This document shows positions 48,024 to 60,553 of a stretch of 64,000 nucleotides of DNA, one piece after another (position 1 is the first letter of the stretch; each line of letters opens with the position of its first letter). Source of the stretch: Podocnemis expansa (taxonomy: Eukaryota > Chordata > Testudines > Podocnemididae); the NCBI GenBank assembly GCA_007922195.1, contig ML682007.1, positions 20,450,998 to 20,514,997 on the forward strand, given 5' to 3'. The notes beneath the pieces were generated by a model that was not told the DNA's origin, did no database searches, and worked only from the letters and a program-made list of their open reading frames with translations. Position numbers and translations under genes: made by a program.

Positions 48024-48136
48024 AATATGGAGAAGCAGAAGACTCCTATAAGAAAGCTCTACAAGTTTGCCCAGCTTGCTACCAAAAAGACAGGTCTGTT
48101 TTGTTTTCCAACAGAGCTGCTGCAAGAATGAAACAG
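48024..48136 (+). CDS. TTC1: TTC1 coding exon 3 (codons 132-169)
   Basis: 113-bp exon after CTCCAG, ending AAACAG|GTGAAT. It encodes (E)YGEAEDSYKKALQVCPAC, then YQKDRSVLFSNRAAARMKQ: helix B of TPR1 and helix A of TPR2. The SNRAAARMK segment carries the second clamp Asn and a Lys/Arg pair, the most conserved signature of Hsp-binding TPR proteins. Phase 1 on entry and 0 on exit. Confidence 0.96.
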
Positions 48137-51100
48137 GTGAATATACTTTTCATGTATTGTGAAAATAGAAGAGTCAAGGAATAATTTTAAAGGCATTAAT
48201 CCATTGTTTCCAGATTTTGCTGTTCGCTGCCCTGGGGGGGAGTGTTGAAGGTCCATGTCAGTATAACTACTGGTGGTGGTATGGGGGAGGAGGAGAAAAA
48301 TGCAGTTGCTCTCACTGGTTAGAGTTGTCTTCTGTGGGCACTTCAACCCCATCCATGCTACAACTTTTAACTGAGTCTGTAACCTGTTGTGGGCTTGGTT
48401 GTTTCTAAACGCGGCTAGTCTCTCCACCCCCCTGGCTAATTCTTGCTTAGTGACTTTGGTAGATCAGTGTTTTGGCTCTGCTGGCAGCCTAAATTGCCAC
48501 ATGGTTATCTTCCAGTAACCAGTTCAGTGCATGTGGGCAGAACTTCCTAACCATACTCTCGCCAGCAAGTGTGACTGGTTCTCTTTTGTCTCAGCTTTCT
48601 GTGCGGTAGGACAGACAAGAGTATACTGCCTCGTATGCTGCTGCTCTGTGTGTATCCTATCTCTGCTTAGTCACTGGTGTCAGGTTCTGGGTTCTCTCTT
48701 GAGTCTGGCCAGGTGGCCAGTGCAGCCGACTCCAATCAGACTGCCCAATAAATCCACTCAGATTCTGTTTCAGTGCAAAGGCACCAAGCCAGGTTTGTGG
48801 CCAGTGAAGCACAACCCTAAAGCCCCAACTCAGTGGCTGCAGGTACACTACTACATGTATGCCTGTGACAGTGGGTACAGCTCAGTGAAGGGCAGGGCTT
48901 TCCATTCCCAGCTTGGCTGGACAAGGCATTCCCTTTAAGACCTTCTTTTATACACTGATATAAGTGTTATGTATTTCCCCTCTGAATGTAGTTAGATATC
49001 CCCACCCTAACCTTGATGGTATGTCCCTTTTATCTTTTGGGGAGCATACTTGATATTGAGTTGTTCTGGTATCACCTTTCTGGAATGTGCTTCTGTGAGC
49101 ATCTTGTGCCCAGCACTTCTTAAGGAACGTGTGTGTTTTTTGCAATACCAGTTCTGTTCTTGCCAGTTTCTGAGAACTTGCATGCAGGTTCACAGCCTGA
49201 CTTCTGCTAACTTGGCTTCATAACAGCAACAGTTATAAAAGTTTTGGCTTGGCCCTGAGGCCCTGTACTTAAGTCTGTTCTAGGCCTCATGTCTCACGCT
49301 CTCACTCTGTACTACAGTCACAGTGGGACAGCTGCCCAGATGTTACCAGACTTTACAGGTACACCAGCAGTCAGTATGGTAGGGGTGGAGACACAAACAT
49401 AACGTAGCAGAAAATCTGTGGGAACACAAATTCAACTGTAAAACAAACAAGGAGTCCTGTGGCACTCAAAGACTAACACAGGACTCCTTGTTTATTTTGT
49501 TGAACTAGACTAACACGGCTGCCCCTTTGGAATTCAACTGTGTAATTTTAACTGGTCAACTATGCCTCTGTCCAGTTTCAAAAAAAAAAAAAAAAAACCA
49601 GTGAAAAGCTATCATGTGGGTCTGGTGGTCTTCATTACAATAAATATGCTGCCAGAATTGTTGCAGAACTGAACCAAAAAAAGCAGATAATGGAGAAGAG
49701 TGAGGAGTTAGTGAGGACAACTGCTTGGAGCCTTATCCTATTCCCCTGATGTTTATGCCATTGACCTCACTGGGAGTTGGTGCAGAACCTAACAATGAGC
49801 ATTCAGCAAGACTTCCCTGCATCATGGGGAAGTTGTTGGTCTAAATTAATTATGAGGTGCTTGATTATCATGTCATAGAAAAGCTTATACAGTTTTCAGC
49901 ACTGATTCTACATATGCCACAGGTATGTTGCTAAATAACTTCTGGGAAACTAAGAATTTAGGAGTAGGAAGCAATTTTTTTTGTTGCTTCTAAACATATT
50001 CTGAATAGAGCTGTATATTCCTTCCCTCTCCCCTGTTGTTTACAATACTTGTGGAAAACTTGTGTGACTAACATTCAGGGAGAGAATTAGGATAGAAAGC
50101 ATTGTGAAAATTTAGGATTGAAAACATTATGAAACATTGTGATTCTCTAATGTTAGAATACTCCATCGTATAGATGATATTAAGTGCCAGAACATTACAA
50201 CACAGGTAGACCTAGCTAGGCTACTTTTGAACTACCAGACTCTTAGAGGGAGAAATAAAATAAGAATCTCAGTGGCTTCTGCAATCACCTCTCAAACATG
50301 AATTCTGCCTGAATAGATAAACAGGAAAATATCTTCACAATCCAAATGTTAAAAATCCATGTCACTGGGAAACAAAGCCAGTAATTGCCAAAATCTCCAA
50401 GGGGAATAAATGAATTGGATATAAACAAATAGCATGATGTCTCCTTATAAATTATTGGTTTTTTGTTAGGCTAATACCATACCCTGGAGATGTAAAATAT
50501 TCTTGTTTTAAGGCTTCCACAATAACCTGTGGTCAATAATACTACTTTTTTTAAAACATACACTTCCTATGGATATGTTTATTCAGCACTACAGTAGATA
50601 TTTTAATGAAGGCATTTCTTGAAAGACCAGCTGATGCTTTCGGGGGGTGGGGGGGAATAATAACCAACTGTGTAGAAGCCATCCTGCTCCTGTGTTACAT
50701 CTTTCTCAGCTTTTGTTCCATTACCCCAGTTATGTTGGGTGAAAACAAGATGTTTTTCTTAAATCTTTTATTTGCATGCATTCCATTATAGCTAGATGCT
50801 CTCTCATCTTCCATTTCAGAGCCCATGTGCACTAGTCCCTTCCACCGCAAGATGTCTTCTGCATTGCTTTTTGTAAACTGTATGTAACTGTTAGAGGCAG
50901 CAGTCTGCTGTCAAATGGATCAGCGCACATGGGCATGGAGTGAGTTGGGATTATGGGAGAAGTGTGAACCTGTAAAGTCTGAGGGACCCGAATCCCAGGA
51001 GGTGGAAATAAGTGCAGTAGACACTGCAGTTGAGTAAAGGCCTGCATGAATGACTCAGCTTTTTACAGTTTTCTGTGAGCTGCAGAGTACAAATTGGATG

Positions 51101-51355
51101 AGTGTGTAATCACATGACTCTGACGCCAAACTCTCTTATGGGAATCTGGTTTCTTTCTAATTTAGACATCTCCAGCATCCTGCTAATATAATTTAAGGAT
51201 TTTGATGGATATCGAAGTGTCTGCAAACGTGTGTGTTTCTAACTGTCACTTATAAGTACATATTCAGTTATGTCACTAACAATGGGGTGTACAAAAAACA
51301 AAAAACAAAAAAAAACAAAACAAAAAAAAACCCTAACAATTGATTTTGGTTTTAG
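48137..51355 (+). other. TTC1: TTC1 intron 4
   Basis: 3.2-kb GT-AG intron. It holds a fold-back element at 49440, a 19-A run at 49580-49598, and an A-rich (AAAAAC)n-like stretch at 51293-51330 just before the acceptor. Between 48190 and 49370 is moderately GC-rich DNA in which I recognise no family. Confidence 0.9.
49440..49530. mobile_element. Compact fold-back element, 91 bp, perfect 11-bp TSD
   Basis: AAAACAAACAAGGAGTCCTG and TGGCACTCAAAGACTAACAC are followed immediately by the inverted AGGACTCCTTGTTTATTTTG and the family end CTAACACGGCTGCCCCTTTG. AATTCAACTGT is exactly duplicated at 49429-49439 and 49531-49541. The whole 91 bp, both arms, was therefore inserted as one unit. Confidence 0.85.
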
Positions 51356-51392
51356 GACAAGACAGAAGCTGCCCTAAGTGATTGCAGCAAAG
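51356..51392 (+). CDS. TTC1: TTC1 coding exon 4 (codons 170-181 plus one base)
   Basis: A 37-bp micro-exon after TTTTAG, ending AAAG|GTATGA. It encodes DKTEAALSDCSK and the first base of an Ala codon: the turn and helix B of TPR2 (mammals: DKKEMAINDCSKA, from memory). Below common ORF length cut-offs, it is called from splice sites, phase continuity and homology. Confidence 0.95.
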
Positions 51393-53450
51393 GTATGATC
51401 CTTTTCTTGTTCCTGAATATGCTGCTCTAGTGCAATGTCATTGGTGCAGAAATTATGCTGGTTAGTCGGGCTGCAACTTTTGGGAAGGCAACCTTTCTTT
51501 TAAACAAACAGACAAATACCCCTCAGCTCAGAGGAAGTCGTGGCAAAAGGGGCAAATATCTTGGATTAACTTCATAAAATGGCTGTCAGGCTTTTGCTAC
51601 CTGAAATGGCTTATTTCCCCATGGCAAATAAGAATGGTGTTTGCAGTGTGATAATAGCAAAATCTTTATCACAGAAGCAGCCCTTTCTCCTGTACCTAAC
51701 TTTTGTAAGCCCCACCCTGCTCTTCAAGGTTTAAACTCTGACTTGAAGAGCAAGGAATTATGTGGTCCCTTGGAATTAAAGGCATTATCAAATCACTCTC
51801 TGTCAGTCTTCTGCATTATTGCTGTGCTCATGCTCTTTCGTTCCCATGCTGCCTAGCTTTATCTTTGAGGCTCTTGGTGAAATCTGTTCAGCTGTGTACT
51901 GTTGCATCCACCCACTCACCAATATGCAAATCCCCAGATGTCTAGTCTAGGCTGTGCATTATACTCATTATAACAGCTGGGACAAAAGTCCAGTTCTACT
52001 GATCAGAGAAATAATTCAGTGGCTGCATGCCAGCACTTCTTATACACTAAGCATTTTTGTAAGTGTTAAAAGTATTCTTGCCTTTTTGCGAGTAGAAAAA
52101 ATCACTTTCCTTTTTTTGTCTTCCTGTTTTTAATTGTGGTTTTTTTTTTGTGTGTTTTTGTGGGGTTTTTGTAAGGAGGTAGGGAGGCTAATGCTTCTGC
52201 TGGTTTTTTTTTTTTTTTTTTTTTTAGTGGCTGAAAGGAAATCAATCAGCTGTTCAGCATTACAAGATTTAAACTTTAGCATCATTTGACAGGCTTTAGG
52301 GGCTTGGCTCACAAGCTGCAATGCAACACTAAGAGCATAGCAAAGTAATTCACACTGACCTGCATCTTGCTGACTGCAGCATTGTCCTTGTCCCTCTAAA
52401 AAGTAGAAATAAGCTATGCTGGCTAGAATCTTTTGGGCTGCAGTATTTGAATTAAGAATTTTTTGGTTTTTAAAAAGGTGCTTTTTATTGCTTTTTCCTG
52501 TGTTGTTAGCTGGCTGGAGAAATATCTTAAGACTTTGTTTATTAGCAGGTTACTGTGAACTAGAGAAGCAAACACTTTAGCATTCAGTCCCAGCTGCACC
52601 AGTAATCATGGCTTTGCCTGCCAGGAGAATAGGGAGATGAAAAAAGCATAAAAGGAATGCATATGCTTCTCTGGTAATTTCTAGAGCCAGTCTACCCATT
52701 TGTTCGCAGGCACTGAGCCAGATTTAATCTATTATCAGTGTAGAGTCAAAAACACTTCAGAGGAGTTACTTTTGACTTATACCAGCAGATGATGAAAAAT
52801 TAGATTCTGTGGATCTGTCTGTCTAAATCTGGTATCTTTTTATCTTGCAGATCATGTATTTTAATATATTGGCTTTATGGCATGCTACAAATAATCTCTG
52901 GAGTTTCCAGTATAATTGTAATGTATAAGAATACTCCAGGTCCCAGTCCTTTCTGGCACACCACTTCTGTGCATCACACATGTGCAGTGAGAAGTTGAAG
53001 AATTCATGTAGCACAGCAATGAGGCAAAGCACCATGGGATACTTGCCCAGAATTCTGTACACTTACTTTGCATTAAGTTGAAGTGTAGTAGACACATTAT
53101 CTGTACTGAATCCAAAAAGTTGACGATGTGTATTTCATTATTGCATGGTATCTAATACTTGTCAGTTAATGTGCAAACTGTGTGTATTAAACTTTCCATG
53201 TAGACAGATGCATGGGATGCAAAGTGAGATGCAAAGAGCCCTCTTTGATTGACTTTCCCTTGCAAATGCAGAATATGATCTGCCAATGAATTACATTAAA
53301 CTGATACTATGCTTTATTTTAAGAAATAAAAATGCATGCTAAGAGTATCAACTATTAAACTTCAAGATATATATATTCACTTAACCATTGATTTTGAGTG
53401 CAATATAGAAACTCTCCATAAAAACATACCAATTTGTTTTAATTTTCCAG
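51393..53450 (+). other. TTC1: TTC1 intron 5
   Basis: 2.1-kb GT-AG intron. It contains a 22-T run at 52204-52225, and otherwise AT-rich DNA with nothing recognised. Confidence 0.9.
52204..52225 (+). repeat. Poly-T tract (22)
   Basis: Uninterrupted T run in TTC1 intron 5, followed by AGTGGC. It could be the reverse tail of a retroelement, but no element body is recognisable beside it. Confidence 0.9.
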
Positions 53451-53599
53451 CAATTGAACTAGATCCTAACTATATCAGGGCTCTGTTGAGGAGAGCAGAG
53501 CTGTATGAAAAAACAGAAAAACTAGATGAAGCCCTGGAGGATTATAAAGCCGTCTTAGAAAAAGATCCATCAGTACATCAGGCAAGAGAAGCCTGCATG
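53451..53599 (+). CDS. TTC1: TTC1 coding exon 5 (codons 182-231)
   Basis: 149-bp exon after TTCCAG, ending TGCATG|GTAAGC. It encodes (A)IELDPNYIRALLRRAEL, then YEKTEKLDEALEDYKAVLEK and DPSVHQAREACM: TPR3. RALLRRAELYEK gives the basic residues that complete the carboxylate clamp. Almost every residue fits the mammalian protein (AIQLNPSYIRAILRRAELYE, from memory). Phase 1 on entry and 0 on exit. Confidence 0.97.
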
Positions 53600-54963
53600 G
53601 TAAGCCTCAAGTCCTGTTGGGACTAACTGTAACATTTGTATCAGTGCACTGCAAACACTAAATTCTCACTAGTGATACAAACAGGTTTAAATCTCAAATC
53701 ATGTTATGTTTACAACAGCCAGGTGTATATTCTTGTTCACTCAGGATATCATCTGTTCAGATGCTTATGTTGATTGATATTAGTAAAATGTTACTAAATT
53801 TTGTTCCTGTGGCTCTGAAAATTAATTGGGTTTCTCTCATCCTGCCTTATCCCCTCTTGCCCTCCTCCCCCAATGTTGATTTTTGGTTTTTTAAAAAGTC
53901 AGGAAAAATTATGTCTACAAAGTATGGAACCCTTTAACTTTTTTAAATGGATGAAGGTAAACATGGGTGTTCCAGCCTGCAGGTGCTTAGCTTGTAATGA
54001 CTGTGTGTAATGATGCTTTACCTGTTGTTAAAAAGCCACTCCACCCTTTTATCACCGAATGCACTATAGTCCTTTATCTTTGTTCTGCTTAGTGCTTTGT
54101 TTTTATTCTTTTCCAAAAAATTGGCAGTGATTTGATTTACAATGTTGCTCTGAGGAGCCATGCCAGGGTAGCATTAACATTAGCCTCAGTTATCAGAAAT
54201 GAAGCTGAAGGTGAATATTTATACTCTTTTTTTTCCAGGATCAGATTCCTTCCAATGTATCCTCTGTAGAATATCATTCAGATAAATATCTAACCAAATT
54301 CTTATTGGCAGTTACACCTATGTACAACACACACACACCAAGCAGGCAGCATATGTGTAATGTGCACTAGTGGACCTGAAATGGAAATTGTATCTCCCAT
54401 CGCCTCTGCGCTCTGACAAAAGTGGAGGTGTAAGGGGCATCTAGGATGAGAGGATTTGGTAGATCAGAAAACAGGCACGCATAACATTGCTTTTATTAGT
54501 ATGTTAGTTGACTAGAACTTTTATGAAAAGTACCATATAAGATCTAGGTATTATTGTACTGCAGTCATTTTGTTGAATGGCAACTCTGTAGTCAAACACA
54601 ATTCACATTTTTTGTGAGGGAGCTGGACATAAATAGCTGGAGTTAAAAATAATAATAGTGTAATTTTGAGAACCACAGAAAATGGAGTTGTAAGATATTT
54701 CTAGCTAAACTGGTTACTTTGAGGCAGATCAAGACGCTCATTCAAAACCTTGAGTGATTTGTTTTTTGAAAACTTTTGAGTTATTTTTCCTAGGAGCAAT
54801 TTAAGCTATTTCCATCCAAGAGCATGTCCTCTCATTTTAATGGAATACCAATCTAGCAGCTTGGCCCCCAGCACACAGCAGGCACACTCTGGCTTCCACT
54901 CCAGCCATGGTTATAACTTGCAGGGTGGCTCCAACACACTTGTAGTCCTAGATACCCCTTTCT

Positions 54964-54984
54964 CCCCCCCCCCCCCCCCTTTTT
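54964..54984 (+). repeat. Poly-C/poly-T tract
   Basis: Sixteen C followed by five T in intron 6, flanked by TTTCT and CAAAAAA. Confidence 0.9.
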
Positions 54985-55797
54985 CAAAAAAATGTGTGTC
55001 TAGCAATGTCCAGCCCTCTTCTAGGTAGTCCAGATATTAGCTCAGTTGTCCTTGTAAATGGATCAAAATGCAACTGTTTGTTACTTTAACTGGAGTGATC
55101 TGCACATTTCACAACACTTTGATTAAAGAATATGACTACTTTATTTAACTACAGAGTTTTAAGTGAGCACAGGTAATGAGGCATTGATGTCGGAAATGAT
55201 TACAAGAGAAATTACCTCCTAAACTTATAAAACTAGATTTGGGTCCAAGTGAAGCTCTTACCTCAGGTTTCCAGTAGAATTGCTGATAAAGTTTCAGGTT
55301 AGGATCTACTCCTATAGGTCCAACGGTCTGTTTTCTTTTGTCCTTGTAGGTGGGTGAGAGAGTGAGAGTGAACGCTTAGGATGTCTTTGCCCTTCATTTT
55401 TATAGTCCCTTCCCCATATGAGGTATATTTTTGATGAGTACCTCTCAAAGCAAAATTTATTCACACAGAAGATGGTGAACAATGTTTCATGCTGGTCCCT
55501 ATTGCATCTGTTGGCTGAAATGCATTTTCCCTTGTCTCCTTCCTTTCCCTTCTCATTGTCTGAAGTCTTTATTTATAACTTGACTGGAAATTGAGATAAA
55601 TGCACATTTCTTTAAGAACTGCTTGATCACTTCTGCCTAATCAGGACTACATGGGCCTGAACATGTGCCTCCATGGAGAATTCATAACTTTACATGTAAC
55701 GTTTCTACATACATGCCACCATTATTGACCAGCAAGGTATTAGCTTTCAAATGATACCTTGCAGGGCATGTTCCATCCCAAGATTATTACTATAGTG

Positions 55798-56014
55798 CAG
55801 AGGTGGCCAAACAGCAGCTCACAAGCTGCATGTGGCTCTTTTACAGTTAAAATGCAGCTCCCAGAGGCCCCTATGCCCCTGCCCTGTTGTTTGCCCAACA
55901 AAATGGGGTGGGATGCTCAGGCCTTCTATCCTGCAGGGCGTGCCTGCCAGGGCTCTGGGCTTCAGCAGTAGGTGGGGTAGAAGCCCCAGGTTAAGCCCCA
56001 ACACCTCACCATAG
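55798..56014. mobile_element. hAT-like element, left end clear, right end uncertain
   Basis: CAGAGGTGGCCAAACAGCAG followed by GCATGTGGCTCTTTTACAG matches the left part of the nested element at 42339. The GC-rich interior (CCCCTGCCCTG, GGCTCTGGGCTTCAGCAG) is unlike that copy. No right terminus or target duplication was found. Confidence 0.55.
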
Positions 56015-56924
56015 GAGAAGCAATGGAAACAACGTGAGTCTTGGCCTGAAACCAGAATAGAAACTCCTTTTTTGTTAAGGAGTGAATCATTAGGTGGGGA
56101 CTCTCATCTGCCCCTGATGTGTATCTAAATAGCTCACATTAATGCTAACGTTAAGTTGCATATATCTAGTGGAAGGCAGAATACCCTCCACATAGCTGTT
56201 GACAACAGCCCAATGAATGACAAGCTTGTCACTCCTCATTATTTCATGTATAGCAGATGTGCTGAGGCTATTATGTTCCAGAAACATGTAAATATGTTTG
56301 ATTTCCTTTTAGAACCTGTGACTTCTTAATCTCAACATTCACTTAAAAATTTTGATGACCTTCACAGAGAAGTAGTGATTCTCTTATTTTTCCATATTTT
56401 CTAAGATATCCTTTATTTTAGCACCATAGTCCCAAAACTCACTGTCCATTGCTATTATATATCAACTTGCTTCTCTTCTTCCCTTTCCTCTTTGATGTTG
56501 CTGTACTACTTCTTCACTTTTTAACACTCTTCCCTAGTTTGTGTTCAGACCTTCACTATTCTTGCAATGTAGGGGATATTGGAAGATTTTACTTAGCTTT
56601 CAAAAGTGTCAGCATTTCACTAATTAATGTCCAGGACATACTGTAATTCTGGTTTCCTGGTAAGTGAGTTCATAAGACATAATCTGTGTAAAAAAAACCT
56701 AATGTTCTATAGCAAGATTGCTCAATCTATGACATCATGCACCACATCTTTATAGACTGTCACATGAACACTTCTCCTATTCAAGACTCTGCAGACCACT
56801 TTCCCTTCCCATTCAAATTGAATGATTGCTGTGGCACTTTCTCATGTAACCAACTGCAGTAGGTAATAGTAGGAAATCCCACTAGATGTGCCCACACAGT
56901 TTAACAGTGAGCCATCAAACTACT

Positions 56925-57230
56925 CCAAGTACAGTCTTTCAGCAAGTTGTGCATCCACCATGATAGTAATTTTATCTAGACTGAATTTCCCTGGTTTGCT
57001 TATGAGAGTCATGTGGGACTTTGTCAAAAGCCCTTGCTGAGATGCAGTTTAGCAGCTGAAAACAGAAGAACCGTATGACTATCCAGGTGTAAACAGACCA
57101 TCTGCAAGTGTTCCACAGATCATGGTTTGTGAGCCATTGGCCATCGTTAATGCTAATATAACATGATGTTATCCTCCCCCCCCCCCCCCAAGAGCTTTTC
57201 CGCTGGTCGAAAATTCTCTTATTTAAGTGA
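56925..57230. mobile_element. CR1-like LINE fragment
   Basis: AGTACAGTCTTTCAGCAAGT, AATTTTATCTAGACTGAATT and TTGCTTATGAGAGTCATGTG followed by TTTGTCAAAAGCCCTTGCTG resemble a CR1-derived segment common in turtles. It is strongly diverged, with a 14-C run at 57176-57189. Identification is by memory. Confidence 0.5.
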
Positions 57231-57374
57231 TCCTAGATCTTATCTACCCTAGAAAGGGTTTGCCAGTTCAGCAGCTAGTGGCCATGCAGTTTACATTAGG
57301 ATAAGTTATTTTTCCAGTAATGCTTAAACCAGTTTCCTGAATGAAATAACTAGACACCAAAAAGGACAGTCTCT

Positions 57375-57505
57375 TGCTGATATAACTGCATCTACATTGG
57401 GGCTTTGAGTGGAATAGCTATATCAGTTAGGGGTGTGACTTTGAAAAAAATAAACCTTCTTTACCAACATAACTATGCTAGCAAAACTTCAGTGTAAACT
57501 AAGCC
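57375..57505. mobile_element. MITE-like element (Harbinger-like)
   Basis: AGCTATATCAGTTAGGGGTG and ACCAACATAACTATGCTAGC form a loose inverted pair, and the right end TCAGTGTAAACTAAGCCATA resembles the AGTGTAGACATAGCC terminus of other MITEs here. The left end is decayed. Confidence 0.45.
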
Positions 57506-57835
57506 ATAGACGTTGGTTCTTAGTAGTAATGTACTGCCAACAAAAAGAATACAATGTGAGCTTCCGAATCACAACAGGCCTTTTCAGGTGAAAAGGTACC
57601 TAATGTTGGTACAGCTTGATTGCATGAGGCACTCAACACTTTGTACTAGTATGGTAGGGACACAGAGCTCTCTTTGATGCGTAGCTTTCCAAAGTACTTT
57701 AAATATTGGGGCATTATCCTTATTTTTGTAGATAACCTCTCTGCTTCTTAAGTGTTGGCTGCATAACCTGTTCTGTCACCCTAACTTATGTTACCCCAGT
57801 TTGCATTGTGCAGTGCATCACCTGGAAGATGACAA

Positions 57836-57983
57836 GGTCTTGTCTTCATATACAGCGCTGCAATGGCCTAGCTGTACGAGTATGGCTTTGAGACTCTTCT
57901 GTTGACATAGCGCTGTCTACACTGAGAATTCAGTTTGCCATCTCCCTGAGCAACATACTTCTACCAACCATGTAGACCAAGTC
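57836..57983. mobile_element. MITE-like element, about 148 bp
   Basis: Left GGTCTTGTCTTCATATACAG and right CCATGTAGACCAAGTC are imperfectly inverted, and AGCGCTG occurs near the left end and in the middle. CAA lies on the outer side of both ends. Related in style to 60258-60553. Confidence 0.4.
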
Positions 57984-59202
57984 CAAATGTCCTCTTAAAC
58001 TTTGTTGTAGTCAGTGGGAATTAAGGGCACCCTGAATAGGGCCTGATAGGTGCATAGTTTCAATGCAGTCTGTTAGATGGGAGTTGTTAAACCCCATGTA
58101 GTTCTCTACCCCAAAAAAAAGATGGACTGAATTTCCCAGCAAAATGTGATACTAGACATAGTGCTTCTATTTTGAGATCATTATAGGTTAACGTACCTGT
58201 AGTGTGTTGGGGTTAGAGAGAAATGGTTCTGGTTGTGCTTAACAAAAATAAAAACCAACTTAACTGTAGCTCTCTATTTTCTGGTTTAAAAATAAAATCA
58301 AAATAGCTTCAAGTACACTAGCTTCATTTGCTCTTAGAGCCTGTCTCAGATATAAGGTGAGCACAACATAATCTCAAGGAAAAGTCGTGTTTGTGTGAGC
58401 GCAAGAGATGACTGTCATCCATACTTCATTTTAATTTTGTTATAGCAAAGTATCTAACAGATGGTTCTGTGAATCAATACAAAACAGACTGGCTATTTCC
58501 TTTTCTTTACTAGAATGGTCAGTGAATCCCTTAATTCTGCCTCAAAGTAGTGTATACGCTTACAGTGCAACAAACTTCTCATTAATATTTTCATGGTCGT
58601 CATCTGGCAAAAGCTCAAAGTAGAATGCATTATGAGGATGTGAGGTGACTTAACAGTTTAGCAACTGTTTTTAGGTGTAATTTTAAGATTTTTCTTCACT
58701 TTTAGAAATTAAGACTAATTTTGTCTTCTGTACTTGTTTAAAAAATTTTGCAAGCTTTTGTTGTTGAGCATTGCACCAAAGACCTAATGCTGATGTTCAC
58801 TGGCAGGAAGAGTATGTAACTAGGAGCCAGATCCTGCACAGTGAGGCTCTGTTTTAAGTTCCCTTTTGCTGCTACTTTGCTTTCTACTGGAAGTCACAGG
58901 ATAGTCCTTGATCTCTGACGTTCTGTCATCACTCAGACTTGGATGTGTTGTGTCTTGCATAACAAGATGCTCCTTCATTAAAACAAGTGATCCTGAGGCT
59001 CATGAATAACAAATTTAAAGAACAGCTGACAAAAGCACCATATGAAATCTGAAATTTTCTAATATATTTTGTAAAATGGAAGTTTTTTTACCATCTCATG
59101 CAAATGACCCAGATTCCCAACAATCTTCCTCATTCCCCTCCTGCCCAAATAGGTCTATGCTTGTACCTTAAACCCTATACCTGCTTGAAGTTAGTTTTAG
59201 TC

Positions 59203-59223
59203 TTTTTTTTTTTTTTTTTTTTT
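59203..59223 (+). repeat. Poly-T tract (21)
   Basis: Uninterrupted T run in TTC1 intron 6, followed by AGTAAAACCAG. No retroelement body recognised beside it. Confidence 0.9.
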
Positions 59224-59596
59224 AGTAAAACCAGTGCCACACTGGAGATATCACTATAGTTTAAAATAGATTTTGATTCTGCCTATTCATTTTTAAATTC
59301 CATTAGCTTTTCAGTTAAAATATTAGAAAATAAATAGGCACCATCTGACCTCCTTAACCTAGAAGTGAAAAATTACTTATAAATGAACACTGCACTTTTT
59401 GCTTGTTTTAACAGGGTAGACTTTATGCTGTCTAAGCCAGATGGGGAACAGTGCCTTTGTTTTAAATCTGCATTCTTTTTTAGAGCCTAAGTAGTAGGTC
59501 AACATCCTGGGTATTTGTATGCAAATTATATACATATAACTGAGAAGATTTCCAAAATCATCCTCTTAAATCTGGTCTTCTCTTACACTCTTTCAG

Positions 59597-59651
59597 CGAT
59601 TACCTAGACAAATTGAAGAGCGGAATGAAAGATTAAAAACAGAAATGTTAG
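59597..59651 (+). CDS. TTC1: TTC1 coding exon 6 (codons 232-249 plus one base)
   Basis: 55-bp exon after TTTCAG, ending TTAG|GTAAGT. It encodes RLPRQIEERNERLKTEML and the first base of a Gly codon, the charged capping helix after TPR3 (mammals: RLPKQIEERNERLKEEMLG). Below common ORF length cut-offs, it is called from splice sites and homology. The last exon, which in mammals encodes about 43 residues beginning KLKDLGN, was not found before 64000, so the gene is cut by the window end. Confidence 0.95.
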
Positions 59652-60257
59652 GTAAGTAATTCATGCATATAACTTGTGTGCATACTATTATAAAAAGGTT
59701 TGTACAAAACAGCATGACTAGATTAAAAGTCTTTGTAGATGAAACTGGGTAAGTCTCCAAAATGCTTGTTGTTTAAAAGGAAAAAAAAAAAAATTTACTG
59801 GATGTCTGTTTATTTTGAAACTTCTGTTTTGAGTCTGTGAGAATTATTGCACATGGTGCTAATGACAGAAAGGTTTCACTGCTAATCATCTGAGGCTATG
59901 TTAAAACAATAAATTTAGAGAGAGAAGCCACCATTACAAGCCCTATCCTTCATGTTTTCACTAATGCAGAGACTTAGGGCCAGATCTGATCTCACTTCTT
60001 CAGGTAAAAACCCAGTGAAGTTCTGGCTTTTGGATTTAAACTGGAGTAACGGAAATCAGTGTCTTCTCCTTGTGAGGGAAAAACTCTCAAAGCAACAGAA
60101 TCCCTTGTCTCAGAGATGAGCAGTGACTTAAATCCAATCATGTATAGCTGTATGGAAGCACACAGCCAGGTAGTTTAATGGGTTTCTGGAAGGTATGTGG
60201 GGCAATCAATCATACATGTGGTAAATTTACTTGTGCGAGAGACATTGATTTGATATA

Positions 60258-60553
60258 GGTCTGGTCTACACTGCCACGCTAAATTGATGGGAGATGCACA
60301 TTCTACTGAACATAGATTATGTATCTCCCATTGACTGATTTAACTCTCGCTTACTGTGGCATCTTCACTCAGCTGCATCGACTAGAAATGCTTTCGCTTT
60401 GATGCAGCATTACTCTTTTTGGAGGAGGTGGATTTACAACATGGAAGGGAGACCACTTCTGAGATTGACTGAGCAGGTCTACACCAGCCGCTCAGTCGAT
60501 CCTGCTCCATTGATCCAGGGGGATCGGGCAGCATTTTGGGTATAGACAAGGCC
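60258..60553. mobile_element. Palindromic MITE, 296 bp, Harbinger-like
   Basis: Left GGTCTGGTCTACACTG and right TATAGACAAGGCC are inverted with mismatches, flanked by ATA (60255-60257 and 60554-60556). Interior words such as GCATCTTCACTCAGCTGCAT and GGATCGGGCAGCATTTTG fit a MITE common in turtle genomes. Non-coding. Confidence 0.65.

Larger units (their letters stand above)
53600..59596 (+). other. TTC1: TTC1 intron 6
   Basis: 6.0-kb GT-AG intron. It holds a hAT-like element (55798), a CR1 fragment (56925), two MITE-like elements (57375 and 57836), homopolymers, and a short (CA)n at about 54330. Elsewhere I see nothing. Confidence 0.9.
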
